From assembly GCA_001512485.1 (NCBI GenBank), contig LFRV01000069.1:1-32865 (forward strand): a stretch of 32,865 nt of DNA, given 5' to 3'. A program made the translations under genes and the position numbers. The stretch's first letter is position 1, and each line of letters opens with the position of its first letter. Positions 25,739-32,865 of the stretch are shown in pieces. Source of the stretch: Clostridiales bacterium DTU069. Lineage in GTDB: Bacteria > Bacillota > Clostridia > DSM-8532. A model generated the notes under the pieces. The model saw only the letters and a list, made by a program, of their open reading frames with translations, made no database searches and was not told where the DNA came from.

Positions 25739-26704
25739 TTATAATAGTTCGCACATAAACCTGTATGTGATATCATCAAAACCCGGCAGTAATTCATGTC
25801 CAAAATCAGGATATATAACAACATCTTTCTTTGAGTTAATTTTGTTATATGCGGCAAATTGCGTTGAAGGCGGACATATCATATCCATGAGCCCGGTAGC
25901 CATTAAAACCTCACCTTTAATACGGTTTGTAAGATTCTGTACATCAATGTAGCCAAGCTTTTTAAATACTTCGTATTCCTTTTTATGCATTGGGTCAAAT
26001 TTTCTAAAATAATCTGACAACTCTCTGTATGCCTCTTTTGCCAGATCCATTTCCCACACTCTCTTATAATCGCACAGGAACGGGTATACCGGCGCCGCCT
26101 TTTTTATTTCAGGAACCAGCGACGCGCATGCAAGAGTTAATCCACCGCCCTGTGAACTACCCATAGCTCCCATTTTTTCACCATCAACAAACGGCATATC
26201 GGAAACAACCCTTGCAAGCATGGCAGTATCTAAAAAGATTTGCCTGAAAAGAATATTATCCGGATCCGGATCGTCGAGCCCGCGTATAATATGACCATTC
26301 AATGTGTTTCCGAATACTCCTCCCTTGTCTTCGGACAAACCTCCCTGCCCGCGGCAATCCATGGCCGCAACAACAAAGCCTGATGCGGCATATCCAAGCT
26401 TGCTCTGCCAGTCTCCGCAATTCCATGCATATCCATGAAACTGCAGTATTGCGGGATACTTGTTTTTTTCCTGCTTAGGCTTTAAAAGCTTCGCATGGAT
26501 CCTTGCACCTTTTACACCTGTAAAATAAAGATCATAGCACTCGGCAACATTACTTTGAAATTCTGCGGGAATAAGTTCGGCATTGGGGTCCGTACTCTTC
26601 ATTTCATCAAGCGCTCTTTCCCAGTATTGTTCAAAATCCTCAGGTTTCGGGTTTATCCCCTGGTAAGTCTTCAACTCGCTAAGCGGCATTTCAAATACCG
26701 GCAT
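25739..26704 (-). CDS. axeA: Acetyl xylan esterase / cephalosporin C deacetylase (CE7 family)
   Basis: An alpha/beta hydrolase that removes acetyl groups from xylo-oligosaccharides and related acetyl esters. From the ATG at 26704 it has 321 residues, the usual CE7 size. The triad is Ser184 in GSSQGG, Asp274 in GLMDMICPP and His303 in DFGHE. The CE7-specific DCRGQGG segment and the FHGY oxyanion motif are present. There is no signal peptide, as expected for the cytosolic hexameric members acting on imported oligosaccharides. The start is fixed by TAGGAGGTG five bases upstream. The ATG at 26728 is rejected. The promoter is at 26733-26761. Confidence 0.93.
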   Translation of the reverse strand: MPVFEMPLSELKTYQGINPKPEDFEQYWERALDEMKSTDPNAELIPAEFQSNVAECYDLYFTGVKGARIHAKLLKPKQEKNKYPAILQFHGYAWNCGDWQSKLGYAASGFVVAAMDCRGQGGLSEDKGGVFGNTLNGHIIRGLDDPDPDNILFRQIFLDTAMLARVVSDMPFVDGEKMGAMGSSQGGGLTLACASLVPEIKKAAPVYPFLCDYKRVWEMDLAKEAYRELSDYFRKFDPMHKKEYEVFKKLGYIDVQNLTNRIKGEVLMATGLMDMICPPSTQFAAYNKINSKKDVVIYPDFGHELLPGFDDITYRFMCELL

Positions 26705-26732
26705 ATTAACACCTCCTAGTTTTCCCACTTGA

Positions 26733-26761
26733 ATTATACCCCCGTTTGTCCTTTAAAACAA
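26733..26761 (-). promoter_or_regulatory. Promoter of the esterase gene
   Basis: On the minus strand, TTGTTT (26756-26761), a 17-base spacer and TATAAT (26733-26738), 28 bases before the esterase ATG. Confidence 0.7.
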
Positions 26762-26778
26762 TATGCAAACTAAACAAC

Positions 26779-27167
26779 GTGTTTTCGGTGACGACGGGCG
26801 ACATGCTTCGAAGCCCTGCTGCCCACAGGGAACTATGAAGGGGGTTAATGAAACACCCGAAACAGGACCTGCGAGATTAGTGTTCATTTGAACTATTGTA
26901 CAATAACGTCAACAAAGAGCTTCATTTGCAAGAGCTATACAGTTCAGCTCGGGCAAGTCGAAACTCGCAAAAATGTTTTGAAATATTTTTTGCAGGAAGC
27001 ATTTTTGCTCAGACAGTCGACTTGCTTACCCTCGCTCTGACTGTATATCTCTATGCTTCATTCCGCTATAGTTTCCGTTATTGCACAATAGTTCTTCCGA
27101 ATAGCCCCTGGGAATTACGCCGAAAACCAGCGGATAATTCAGGTGCTCCAGGCCTGCGGGAATAATG
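26779..27167. repeat. Compound copy of the dispersed repeat (copy C), in both orientations and split by a hairpin element
   Basis: The left end GTGTTTTCGGTGACGACGGG plus CGACATG (26779-26805) matches the right end of copy A. At 26850-26880 the same family appears inverted (AAACACCCGAAACAGGACCT, then GCGAGATTAG), as in copy D. The 20-bp palindrome follows but is split (26890-26903 and 27081-27094) by a 177-bp insertion. Beyond it, CCAGCGGATAATTCAGGTGC and GGCCTGCGGGAATAATG (27127-27167) are further family pieces. The esterase promoter starts 18 bases to the left, the plsC promoter 16 bases to the right. Confidence 0.75.
26904..27080. mobile_element. MITE-like hairpin element inserted in the repeat palindrome
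   Basis: A 177-bp non-coding element that is one long imperfect inverted repeat. The ends are TAACG and CGTTA. Further in, arms share ATACAGT, GCAAGTCGA and GCAAAAATG with their inverse (for example 26937-26975 against 27001-27053), around a loop of about 24 bases near 26976-26999. It is bordered by TTGTACAA (26896-26903) and TTGCACAA (27081-27088), an 8-bp direct repeat with one mismatch. Removing the element and one border copy restores the palindrome seen intact at 3592-3611. No transposase is encoded. Because the border sequence is itself palindromic, a reading with longer 19-bp terminal repeats is also possible. Confidence 0.65.
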
Positions 27168-27182
27168 TACAAAACAAATCCA

Positions 27183-27211
27183 TTTACATTAACATAATGG
27201 TTTGGTAAAAT
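27183..27211 (+). promoter_or_regulatory. Promoter of the plsC-like gene
   Basis: TTTACA (27183-27188), a 17-base spacer and TAAAAT (27206-27211), 45 bases before the ATG at 27257 and directly next to the repeat cluster. Confidence 0.6.
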
Positions 27212-27256
27212 TAAATGGAATTTTTGCATAAATAATCGTTTTTTTCGGGGGGAAAA

Positions 27257-28465
27257 ATGGAAAATATTAAATACAGGCACAGCAAATGGTTTAATAAGCT
27301 GCTTAGAATAACGTTCGGAAAGTATTTGTCTCTTCGATTCAATGTAAAAATAAATAATGAGGAAATCTCTAATGTAAAACCTCCCTATATAGTTATAGGT
27401 AATCATATCGGAGCCTGGGACCCTTTTTTAATGTCGATGGGTATTAATGAACCCATTTACTTTGTAATTTCAGATACCCATTTCCGGCATTTTTGGCTCA
27501 GGCAGGTTTTAAAGCTTGTCGGCGGAATTCCAAAATCGAAAAAATTGGCCGACTCAGGTACCATTCGCGCCATTATCAGCATAATAAGGAATAATGGCGT
27601 CGTTGGACTGTATCCTGAAGGAGCGCGAAACTGGGATTTGAAAAATGTGCCGGTATTTTATTCAACCGCGAAATTAATAAAGAGCCTTAAAGTTCCTGTC
27701 ATAAACACATTAATGGAAGGAGCGGGTCTTACAAGGCCGAGATGGGCAAGAAGCTCAAGGACCGGTGTTATTCATATAAAATACAGCATTCTTTTCACTC
27801 CTGAGGACATTAGTAAAATGTCCGTCGATGAAATATACCAAAAGATAGTTGACGGAATTCAAATGAATGAATATGAGTGGCAGGAAAAAAACATGGTTCC
27901 TTTCAAAGGGAGAAACCTTGCCGAATACCTTGACCTGTTTCTTGTTGTCTGCCCGCGCTGCAAATCCCTGTGCTCCCTGCGCAGCAGCGGAGATTTTTTC
28001 ACATGCGGAAACTGTACTTATACGGTCAGGTATAATGAATACGGTTATTTTGAAACCGGGCACGAACCGTTCTTTCTTTCGCCGCAAACATGGAGCGATT
28101 GGCAGAACACGTATTTATATGAACTGTTTTCAAAAAAAGAATATATTTCCGGACAAATACCGCTGTTTTCAGATACGGGCGTAAAGATTTTTACCGGAAA
28201 ACGCAGGGGAAAATTAAGACAATACAAAAAACTCGGCAAGGTGGAATTGTTTTTTGACAAGCTTATAATTTCATCCGAAAAGACAAATTATACTTTCCCT
28301 ATTAGTGATATTTCCGGGATGAATATTCAAAACAACAATAAGTTTGAGTTTTATTATAATAACACGCTGTACCGCTTCAAGTTCACAACTCAGCATAAAT
28401 CAGTTTATAAATATGAGCTTGCGATCAAAATCATTAACAAGATAAACTCACAGCAGCAGTCATGA
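27257..28465 (+). CDS. PlsC-like acyltransferase with C-terminal zinc ribbon and extra domain
   Basis: A 402-residue protein. Residues 40-205 form a 1-acylglycerol-3-phosphate acyltransferase domain: the catalytic His50-Asp55 pair in GNHIGAWDPF, the glycerophosphate-binding EGAR at 121-124 in LYPEGARNWD, and a PVI segment near 147. A four-cysteine zinc-ribbon-like region follows: CPRC at 232-235 and CGNC at 250-253. The last ~140 residues show a repeated beta-strand pattern (GKVELFFDKLIISSEKTNY, then FPISDISGMNIQ) that may be a PH-like fold. Typical PlsC proteins end near 200-250 residues. The acyl acceptor is thus uncertain. The ATG follows CGGGGGG. The 3' end overlaps the convergent ABC-2 gene by six bases. 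Confidence 0.85.
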   Translation: MENIKYRHSKWFNKLLRITFGKYLSLRFNVKINNEEISNVKPPYIVIGNHIGAWDPFLMSMGINEPIYFVISDTHFRHFWLRQVLKLVGGIPKSKKLADSGTIRAIISIIRNNGVVGLYPEGARNWDLKNVPVFYSTAKLIKSLKVPVINTLMEGAGLTRPRWARSSRTGVIHIKYSILFTPEDISKMSVDEIYQKIVDGIQMNEYEWQEKNMVPFKGRNLAEYLDLFLVVCPRCKSLCSLRSSGDFFTCGNCTYTVRYNEYGYFETGHEPFFLSPQTWSDWQNTYLYELFSKKEYISGQIPLFSDTGVKIFTGKRRGKLRQYKKLGKVELFFDKLIISSEKTNYTFPISDISGMNIQNNNKFEFYYNNTLYRFKFTTQHKSVYKYELAIKIINKINSQQQS

Positions 28466-29239
28466 GCCCGTTGATTTATACCGCCGCAGACCTATGCGGA
28501 AAAAGGCATAGCATGGCATTATAAACAGCAGACCAATTACCGGCGTGAACATATACAGTATGCTTTTTTCCCTGTCCAGCAGATACTGAAGCGGATAGTA
28601 CTGAAAAAGCGCGAGCGGAACTACAAAAGTGAGAAAAGTCAGGATTCTTTTGCCGTATATCGAAAACGGATAACGCCCAAATTCCCGGCCGCCGTCCGTA
28701 AAGATGTTCATAAATTCAAGACCTTCGACCGTGAAGAACGTAAACCCGGCATAAACTATAAACAACGCGAAGAATATCAGGCTGCCGCAAACAACCATCA
28801 ATAAAAGCGTTAAAACTTTATCCCAGGTCCAAATAACGCCGCTGTTCGGAATTGCATAACAGAATACAAGGATGGCCTGAAATAACCTGCCAAGTCTCGT
28901 GAAGTCCATCTTTGCCGCAAGAACCTGGAAGATTACGCTTCTCGGTCTTACAAGGGCGCGGTCAAACTCGCCGTTGCCAAGCATTAGCGGGAACTGATCA
29001 AAACCACGTCCAAACATCTCCGCGATTGAATAAGCCATCAACACCGCTGCAAAACATAACAGAACATGCTCAAAGGTATAACCTTCAACTTCACGAAACC
29101 GTGAAAACATAAAATATACGCCAAGCAAAACAGTAAATGACGCAAAAAACTGACCCAGCGCAGTCAGAAAAAATGATAACTTATACTGCATCTGACTTTT
29201 TAAGTGCATCGCGAAAAACTTAATATATAACTGCACCAT
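28460..29239 (-). CDS. ABC-2 type permease (PF06182-like), second of a pair
   Basis: A 259-residue integral membrane protein with about six helices. Between helices 2 and 3 it has the segment GNGEFDRALVRPRSVIFQVL, typical of this ABC-2 permease family. It starts one base after the stop of the preceding permease (GGGAGGTTAA before the ATG) and forms a heteromeric channel with it. It belongs to a three-gene ABC exporter of unknown substrate. Confidence 0.9.
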   Translation of the reverse strand: MVQLYIKFFAMHLKSQMQYKLSFFLTALGQFFASFTVLLGVYFMFSRFREVEGYTFEHVLLCFAAVLMAYSIAEMFGRGFDQFPLMLGNGEFDRALVRPRSVIFQVLAAKMDFTRLGRLFQAILVFCYAIPNSGVIWTWDKVLTLLLMVVCGSLIFFALFIVYAGFTFFTVEGLEFMNIFTDGGREFGRYPFSIYGKRILTFLTFVVPLALFQYYPLQYLLDREKSILYMFTPVIGLLFIMPCYAFFRIGLRRYKSTGS

Positions 29240-30043
29240 TTAACCTCCCTGCACGATGACCTTTTTAAGCGCCCGGCTCATCATAAGCCGCCCGACAGAC
29301 AGCAGAGCCGCAAGCCAAAAGATTTGCAGCGCGATACCCGCCAATGCGTCCGTACCCGCGATATTTCCGCTATAAATACGAAGCGGCATATTCTGCATCG
29401 CCGCAAACGGGAGCCATTCGGCAACGGCGCGAACCGGAGCGGGAAAAAAGGGCAGCGGCACAATCCCGCCTGCTAAAAAATCGGATATAACCGCGACAAA
29501 TAACCTGACTCCGGTAGGTGATAATGTATAGAATAATGAAATATACATCAGCATTGAAAACGCTACCACTACACATAACGCCAGAAATGCGGAAATCAGG
29601 AACAACAAAAGGTAAACCGCGTCAGGCGGCAGCGTCATCCGATACGGTTCCGGAACGAGAAAAGCGATAACCAGGATCGGCGCGCATCTTAAAGCCGCCC
29701 GCGCCAAACGGTTGGCCGCAATCTGACAAAACCAGCGATTGTATAAATCAATCGGGCGCACCATTTCGTAAGCTATCGAGCCTTCAATAATCGAAGCGGC
29801 AATGCCATGTTCCCAAAACCACATCATGAACAGCGCAAGAAATGCCTGTTGCATCCATATGTAGGAAACGGTCTGCGAGAATTCCATCGGAAATGCGGCA
29901 GGATTTGCGCGGTAAAAAGCCGAAAAAGCCAATATTTCCATCAATCCCCACGCAAACTGCGTAGCAAGCCCTGCCAACGCCGCAGCACGATACTGCAAAC
30001 TGTTAATAAAGCGTATACGGAACAGCGCACAATATTTTTTCAT
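29240..30043 (-). CDS. ABC-2 type permease (PF06182-like), first of a pair
   Basis: A 267-residue membrane protein with about six helices. EHGIAASIIEGSIAYEMVRP between helices 2 and 3 corresponds to the GEFDRALVRP segment of its partner, so the two permeases are distant paralogues. The ATG overlaps the stop of the ATPase gene (ATGA), with GGGAG upstream, which indicates translational coupling. The base composition of this gene appears more GC-rich than that of its neighbours by eye (many gcg and gcc codons). Confidence 0.9.
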   Translation of the reverse strand: MKKYCALFRIRFINSLQYRAAALAGLATQFAWGLMEILAFSAFYRANPAAFPMEFSQTVSYIWMQQAFLALFMMWFWEHGIAASIIEGSIAYEMVRPIDLYNRWFCQIAANRLARAALRCAPILVIAFLVPEPYRMTLPPDAVYLLLFLISAFLALCVVVAFSMLMYISLFYTLSPTGVRLFVAVISDFLAGGIVPLPFFPAPVRAVAEWLPFAAMQNMPLRIYSGNIAGTDALAGIALQIFWLAALLSVGRLMMSRALKKVIVQGG

Positions 30044-31014
30044 ATATGATACTCCCTGTACAACTCTGCGACCATTTCCTCCGCAGAAATACCGGACACC
30101 GATACGTCGGTCAGTTCCGTCCTTGCGGCAAGATATGTTATCGCGTCCGATACCGGCAATACCTCCGGATCAAGAGTGATTACAAGGCGCCCGTTTTTCT
30201 TCTCTACAGGAGTCATATTGTCCGGAATTTCGGGCTCAGATCCGGTATATTCTACGACAAGCGTTTTTCGCTTCGATGAACGCTTTTTGAGTTCGTCAAG
30301 GCTGCCGTCCAGTAATATCCTGCCTTTCCCTATCAGCAATATCCGTTCGGTCAATGCTTCAATGTCCTGCATGTCGTGGGTCGTCAGGATAACGGTTGTA
30401 CCGCGCTCGGCGTTTAACTTCTTTATGAATTGACGTACGGTGATTTTAGAAACCGCATCAAGACCGATAGTCGGTTCATCGAGAAACAGTATTTTGGGAT
30501 TATGCAGAAGCGACGCGGCAAATTCACAGCGCATGCGCTGGCCGAGACTGAGGCTTCGGGCAGGCGTTTTCAGCAGCTCGCCCAAATCGAGAAGTTCGGT
30601 TAATTCGTCAAGATTATTTTTATAGGTTTTTCTGTCTATTTTATAAATATCGCGTATCAATTCAAAGCTGTCGATAATCGGAACATCCCACCAAAGCTGG
30701 CTGCGCTGTCCGAAAACAACGCCGATTTCGCGAACGTGCGCAATTCGGTCGCGCCACGGTACGCGTCCGTTAATTTCACACATGCCGCTGTCAGGCGTTA
30801 ATATTCCGCACATAATTTTTATTGTAGTGCTTTTGCCCGCGCCATTCGGCCCGATATATCCAACCATTTTGCCGTCACTGATTGTAAAGCTGACATCGTT
30901 TAACGCTTGGACAAGCTCATATTCGCGCGAAAACAAAGCCTTTACGGCACGACCAAACCCTGCCTGCCGCTTAGCAACACGGAAGGTCTTATTGATATTT
31001 GAAAGCGTAATCAT
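30040..31014 (-). CDS. ABC transporter ATP-binding protein of the ABC-2 exporter
   Basis: A 324-residue ATPase: Walker A GPNGAGKSTT, Q-loop VVFGQRSQLWW, signature LSLGQRMRCEF, Walker B ILFLDEPTIGLD and switch His in LTTHDM. The signature has LSLGQ instead of LSGGQ, as usual for this subfamily that pairs with PF06182 permeases. The last ~90 residues form a small C-terminal domain. It is the first gene of the three-gene export operon. The ATG has AGGAGGATAA upstream. The exported substrate is unknown. Confidence 0.93.
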   Translation of the reverse strand: MITLSNINKTFRVAKRQAGFGRAVKALFSREYELVQALNDVSFTISDGKMVGYIGPNGAGKSTTIKIMCGILTPDSGMCEINGRVPWRDRIAHVREIGVVFGQRSQLWWDVPIIDSFELIRDIYKIDRKTYKNNLDELTELLDLGELLKTPARSLSLGQRMRCEFAASLLHNPKILFLDEPTIGLDAVSKITVRQFIKKLNAERGTTVILTTHDMQDIEALTERILLIGKGRILLDGSLDELKKRSSKRKTLVVEYTGSEPEIPDNMTPVEKKNGRLVITLDPEVLPVSDAITYLAARTELTDVSVSGISAEEMVAELYREYHI

Positions 31015-31088
31015 TTATCCTCCTATGCAAATTTTTGCTTTCTTTTGAAATGAACAATAAAAACAATTCCAAAGATAATTATGGATAA

Positions 31089-32624
31089 TCATTCCCATTC
31101 AATAGTAGCAGGAGGCTTTGTGGTTATATCGTAGACAATCCTGTTAACGTGTTTTACTTCATTGACAATGCGGTTCGAAACTTTCTCCAATACTTCGTGC
31201 GGTATCTTTGCCCAGTCGGCCGTTATGAAATCGGTTGTTGTAACCGCCCTTATCGCGACGGTGTAGTCATACGTCCTTTCGTCGCCCATAACACCGACGC
31301 TTCTCATGTTCGTAAGAACCGTGAAGTATTGGCTGATTTTTCGTTCAAGCCCGGCCGCGGCTATTTCATCGCGCAGTATATAGTCGGTGTCTCTAAGGAT
31401 GTCAAGTTTTTCGGGAGTAATATCGCCTATAATACGCACCGCAAGACCCGGCCCCGGGAACGGCTGCCGCCAGACCAACTGCTCCGGCAGGCCTAATTCG
31501 ATCCCAGCCTTACGTACCTCGTCCTTAAATAAATCCCTTAACGGTTCTATAATTTCGTTAAAATCTACATGCTCAGGAAGGCCTCCGACATTGTGATGGC
31601 TTTTAATTACGGATGAATTTCCAAAGCCGCTTTCAATTACATCGGGATATATTGTTCCCTGAACCAGGAAATCAACCTTTCCAAGCTTTTTCGCTTCCTC
31701 TTCGAAAACACGTATAAATTCTTCACCGATTATTTTTCTTTTTGCTTCGGGATCGGTAACGCCGGCAAGCTTCTTTAAAAAGCGCTCCTGGGCGTCTACC
31801 TTAATAAGATTCATATCAAATTTCCGCCTGAATACTTCTTCAACCTGTTCGGCTTCATATTTTCGCAAAAGGCCGTGATCAACAAATATGCAGGTCAACT
31901 GTTTCCCTACTGCTTTATGCACGAGGGCTGCGGCCACCGACGAATCAACCCCGCCCGAAAGCGCGCATAAAACCTTTTTGCCGCCGACTTTTTCACGGAT
32001 TGATTCTACCGCGGACTCAATAAATGAATCCATTTTCCAATCCGGTTTGCACGTGCAGATTTTGTACAGGAAATTCTTTAGCATTTGCTGTCCGAACGGC
32101 GTATGCTCAACCTCCGGGTGAAACTGGACCCCATAGATCCTTTTCTTCCGGTTTTCCATCGCCGCGACCGGACAATTTCTTGTTTTTGCAGTTGTCTCGA
32201 AGCCTTCGGGCATTTTTATTACGTTAAATGTATGACTCATCCAGCAGAATGTGCGGGATTCCATATTTTCGAACAAATCACTGCCGGCATTCAAGTCTAT
32301 TTCAACCTTTCCGTACTCCCTGTTTGAAACAATGCTTACAGTTCCGCCAAGCTCGGCGGCAATTAGCTGCATTCCATAGCATATTCCAAGGATTGGCACA
32401 TTTATGTCAAATAGTCCAGGGTCACATTTTGGCGCGTTTTCATCGAGAACGGATGCAGGTCCACCTGTCAGAATAATGCCTTTCGGGTTTTTCTCGATTA
32501 ATTTTTCAATCGGAATATTGTACGGCAGTATTTCGCAATATACATCAGCTTCGCGTATTCTTCTGGCTATCAACTGGCCGTACTGGGCGCCAAAATCAAG
32601 AATAACAACGGTATCGTGCTTCAA
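31089..32624 (-). CDS. guaA: GMP synthase (glutamine-hydrolysing)
   Basis: Converts XMP to GMP using glutamine and ATP, the last step of GMP synthesis. It has 511 residues. The N-terminal glutamine amidotransferase domain has the nucleophile Cys82 in ILGICYGMQ and the His/Glu pair in [11 protein letters not shown]. The ATP pyrophosphatase domain has the PP-loop [10 protein letters not shown]. The C-terminal dimerisation domain ends in [13 protein letters not shown]. The start codon is TTG at 32624, eight bases after AAAGGGG. It has its own promoter at 32684-32712. No purine riboswitch is seen in the ~60-base leader. Confidence 0.97.
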   Translation of the reverse strand: MKHDTVVILDFGAQYGQLIARRIREADVYCEILPYNIPIEKLIEKNPKGIILTGGPASVLDENAPKCDPGLFDINVPILGICYGMQLIAAELGGTVSIVSNREYGKVEIDLNAGSDLFENMESRTFCWMSHTFNVIKMPEGFETTAKTRNCPVAAMENRKKRIYGVQFHPEVEHTPFGQQMLKNFLYKICTCKPDWKMDSFIESAVESIREKVGGKKVLCALSGGVDSSVAAALVHKAVGKQLTCIFVDHGLLRKYEAEQVEEVFRRKFDMNLIKVDAQERFLKKLAGVTDPEAKRKIIGEEFIRVFEEEAKKLGKVDFLVQGTIYPDVIESGFGNSSVIKSHHNVGGLPEHVDFNEIIEPLRDLFKDEVRKAGIELGLPEQLVWRQPFPGPGLAVRIIGDITPEKLDILRDTDYILRDEIAAAGLERKISQYFTVLTNMRSVGVMGDERTYDYTVAIRAVTTTDFITADWAKIPHEVLEKVSNRIVNEVKHVNRIVYDITTKPPATIEWE

Positions 32625-32683
32625 AGCGTAAAACCCCTTTCATAATCGCGTTTCAAAATACAGGGAGAAAAAACAATAATCAT

Positions 32684-32712
32684 ATTATAAATTAAAAAAT
32701 TTCTTCATGCAA
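32684..32712 (-). promoter_or_regulatory. Promoter of guaA
   Basis: On the minus strand, TTGCAT (32707-32712), a 17-base spacer and a perfect TATAAT (32684-32689), 59 bases before the TTG start codon. Confidence 0.8.
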
Positions 32713-32727
32713 TTAGCTAAATTCGAA

Positions 32728-32865
32728 ATGTCGCCCAAGGAAACGAAACACCTGAACCAGGACCCGCGGGAATAATGTTCGAAACCTTCCTTTTGAACTA
32801 TTGTACGATAGTTCTTTATACGAGCAACATACGGCGAATTAAAACCACAAACACAGCGGGTGGTT
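32728..32865. repeat. Dispersed repeat copy D, cut by the window end
   Basis: The minus-oriented core lies at 32728-32780 (ATGTCGCCC, GAAACACCTGAACCAGGACC, CGCGGGAATAATGTTCG). The palindrome GAACTATTGTACGATAGTTC follows at 32795-32814 with one mismatch. Then CAGCGGGTGGTT stands at 32854-32865, exactly as at 3631-3642 after the palindrome of copy A. The repeat continues past the window. It starts 15 bases upstream of the guaA -35 box. Confidence 0.75.

Noticed and set aside
26704-27256. CRISPR array in the repeat-rich gap
   Set aside because: The repeats are of unequal length, occur in both orientations and are not regularly spaced. No cas gene is nearby.
32625-32683. Purine riboswitch in the guaA leader
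   Set aside because: Only about 60 bases lie between promoter and start codon, with none of the aptamer's conserved stems and loops.

Overview
This window looks like a chromosomal segment of an anaerobic low-GC Firmicute, class Clostridia. A relative of Ruminiclostridium or Acetivibrio is possible, but the species is not identified. The signs are strong purine-rich ribosome sites (AGGAGG), sigma-A-type promoters, the HrcA operator CIRCE, a Per box, a clostridial-type Tad cluster with a DUF5702 protein and an FHA protein, and a family CE7 esterase. Most genes are on the minus strand. The exceptions are perR, hom and the plsC-like gene.

Layout from left to right: (1) Positions 1-877 hold the first 12 codons of a probable transposase that runs off the left edge, then AT-rich non-coding DNA and a decayed repeat copy. 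(2) Positions 878-3349 hold an HD-domain nucleotidase-like gene and htpG, with a clear promoter and a perfect CIRCE placed upstream of the -35 box. (3) Positions 3727-9077 are an envelope and isoprenoid operon read as uppS-cdsA-dxr-rseP-ispG. It makes the undecaprenyl carrier, CDP-diacylglycerol and two MEP-pathway enzymes, plus a site-2 protease. (4) hsp20 follows at 9262-9690 with its own intrinsic terminator. (5) Positions 9749-18793 are one Tad/Flp pilus operon of eight genes (tadB, tadC, flp, tadE, DUF5702, tadE-like, tadV, FHA) with a promoter directly before tadB and no ATPase gene. (6) perR, with a perfect Per box at its own promoter, and hom (homoserine dehydrogenase) run on the plus strand and meet a two-component pair head-on. 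(7) Next come a UBA/DUF4342 membrane protein, an ABC exporter and a CE7 esterase. (8) A repeat-rich 550-bp gap holds a MITE-like hairpin, followed by a plsC-like acyltransferase with an added zinc ribbon. (9) A three-gene ABC-2 export system and guaA end the window.

The least ordinary feature is a family of short intergenic repeats at about 794-845, 3592-3722, 4841-4870, 26779-27167 and 32728-32865. Three copies carry the same 20-bp palindrome GAACTATTGTACAATAGTTC. In the copy at 26.9 kb this palindrome is split exactly at its centre by a 177-bp hairpin element, as expected for insertion of a non-autonomous mobile element with an 8-bp target duplication. I found no CRISPR array, tRNA, rRNA or phage genes, and nothing that is clearly a new defence system.
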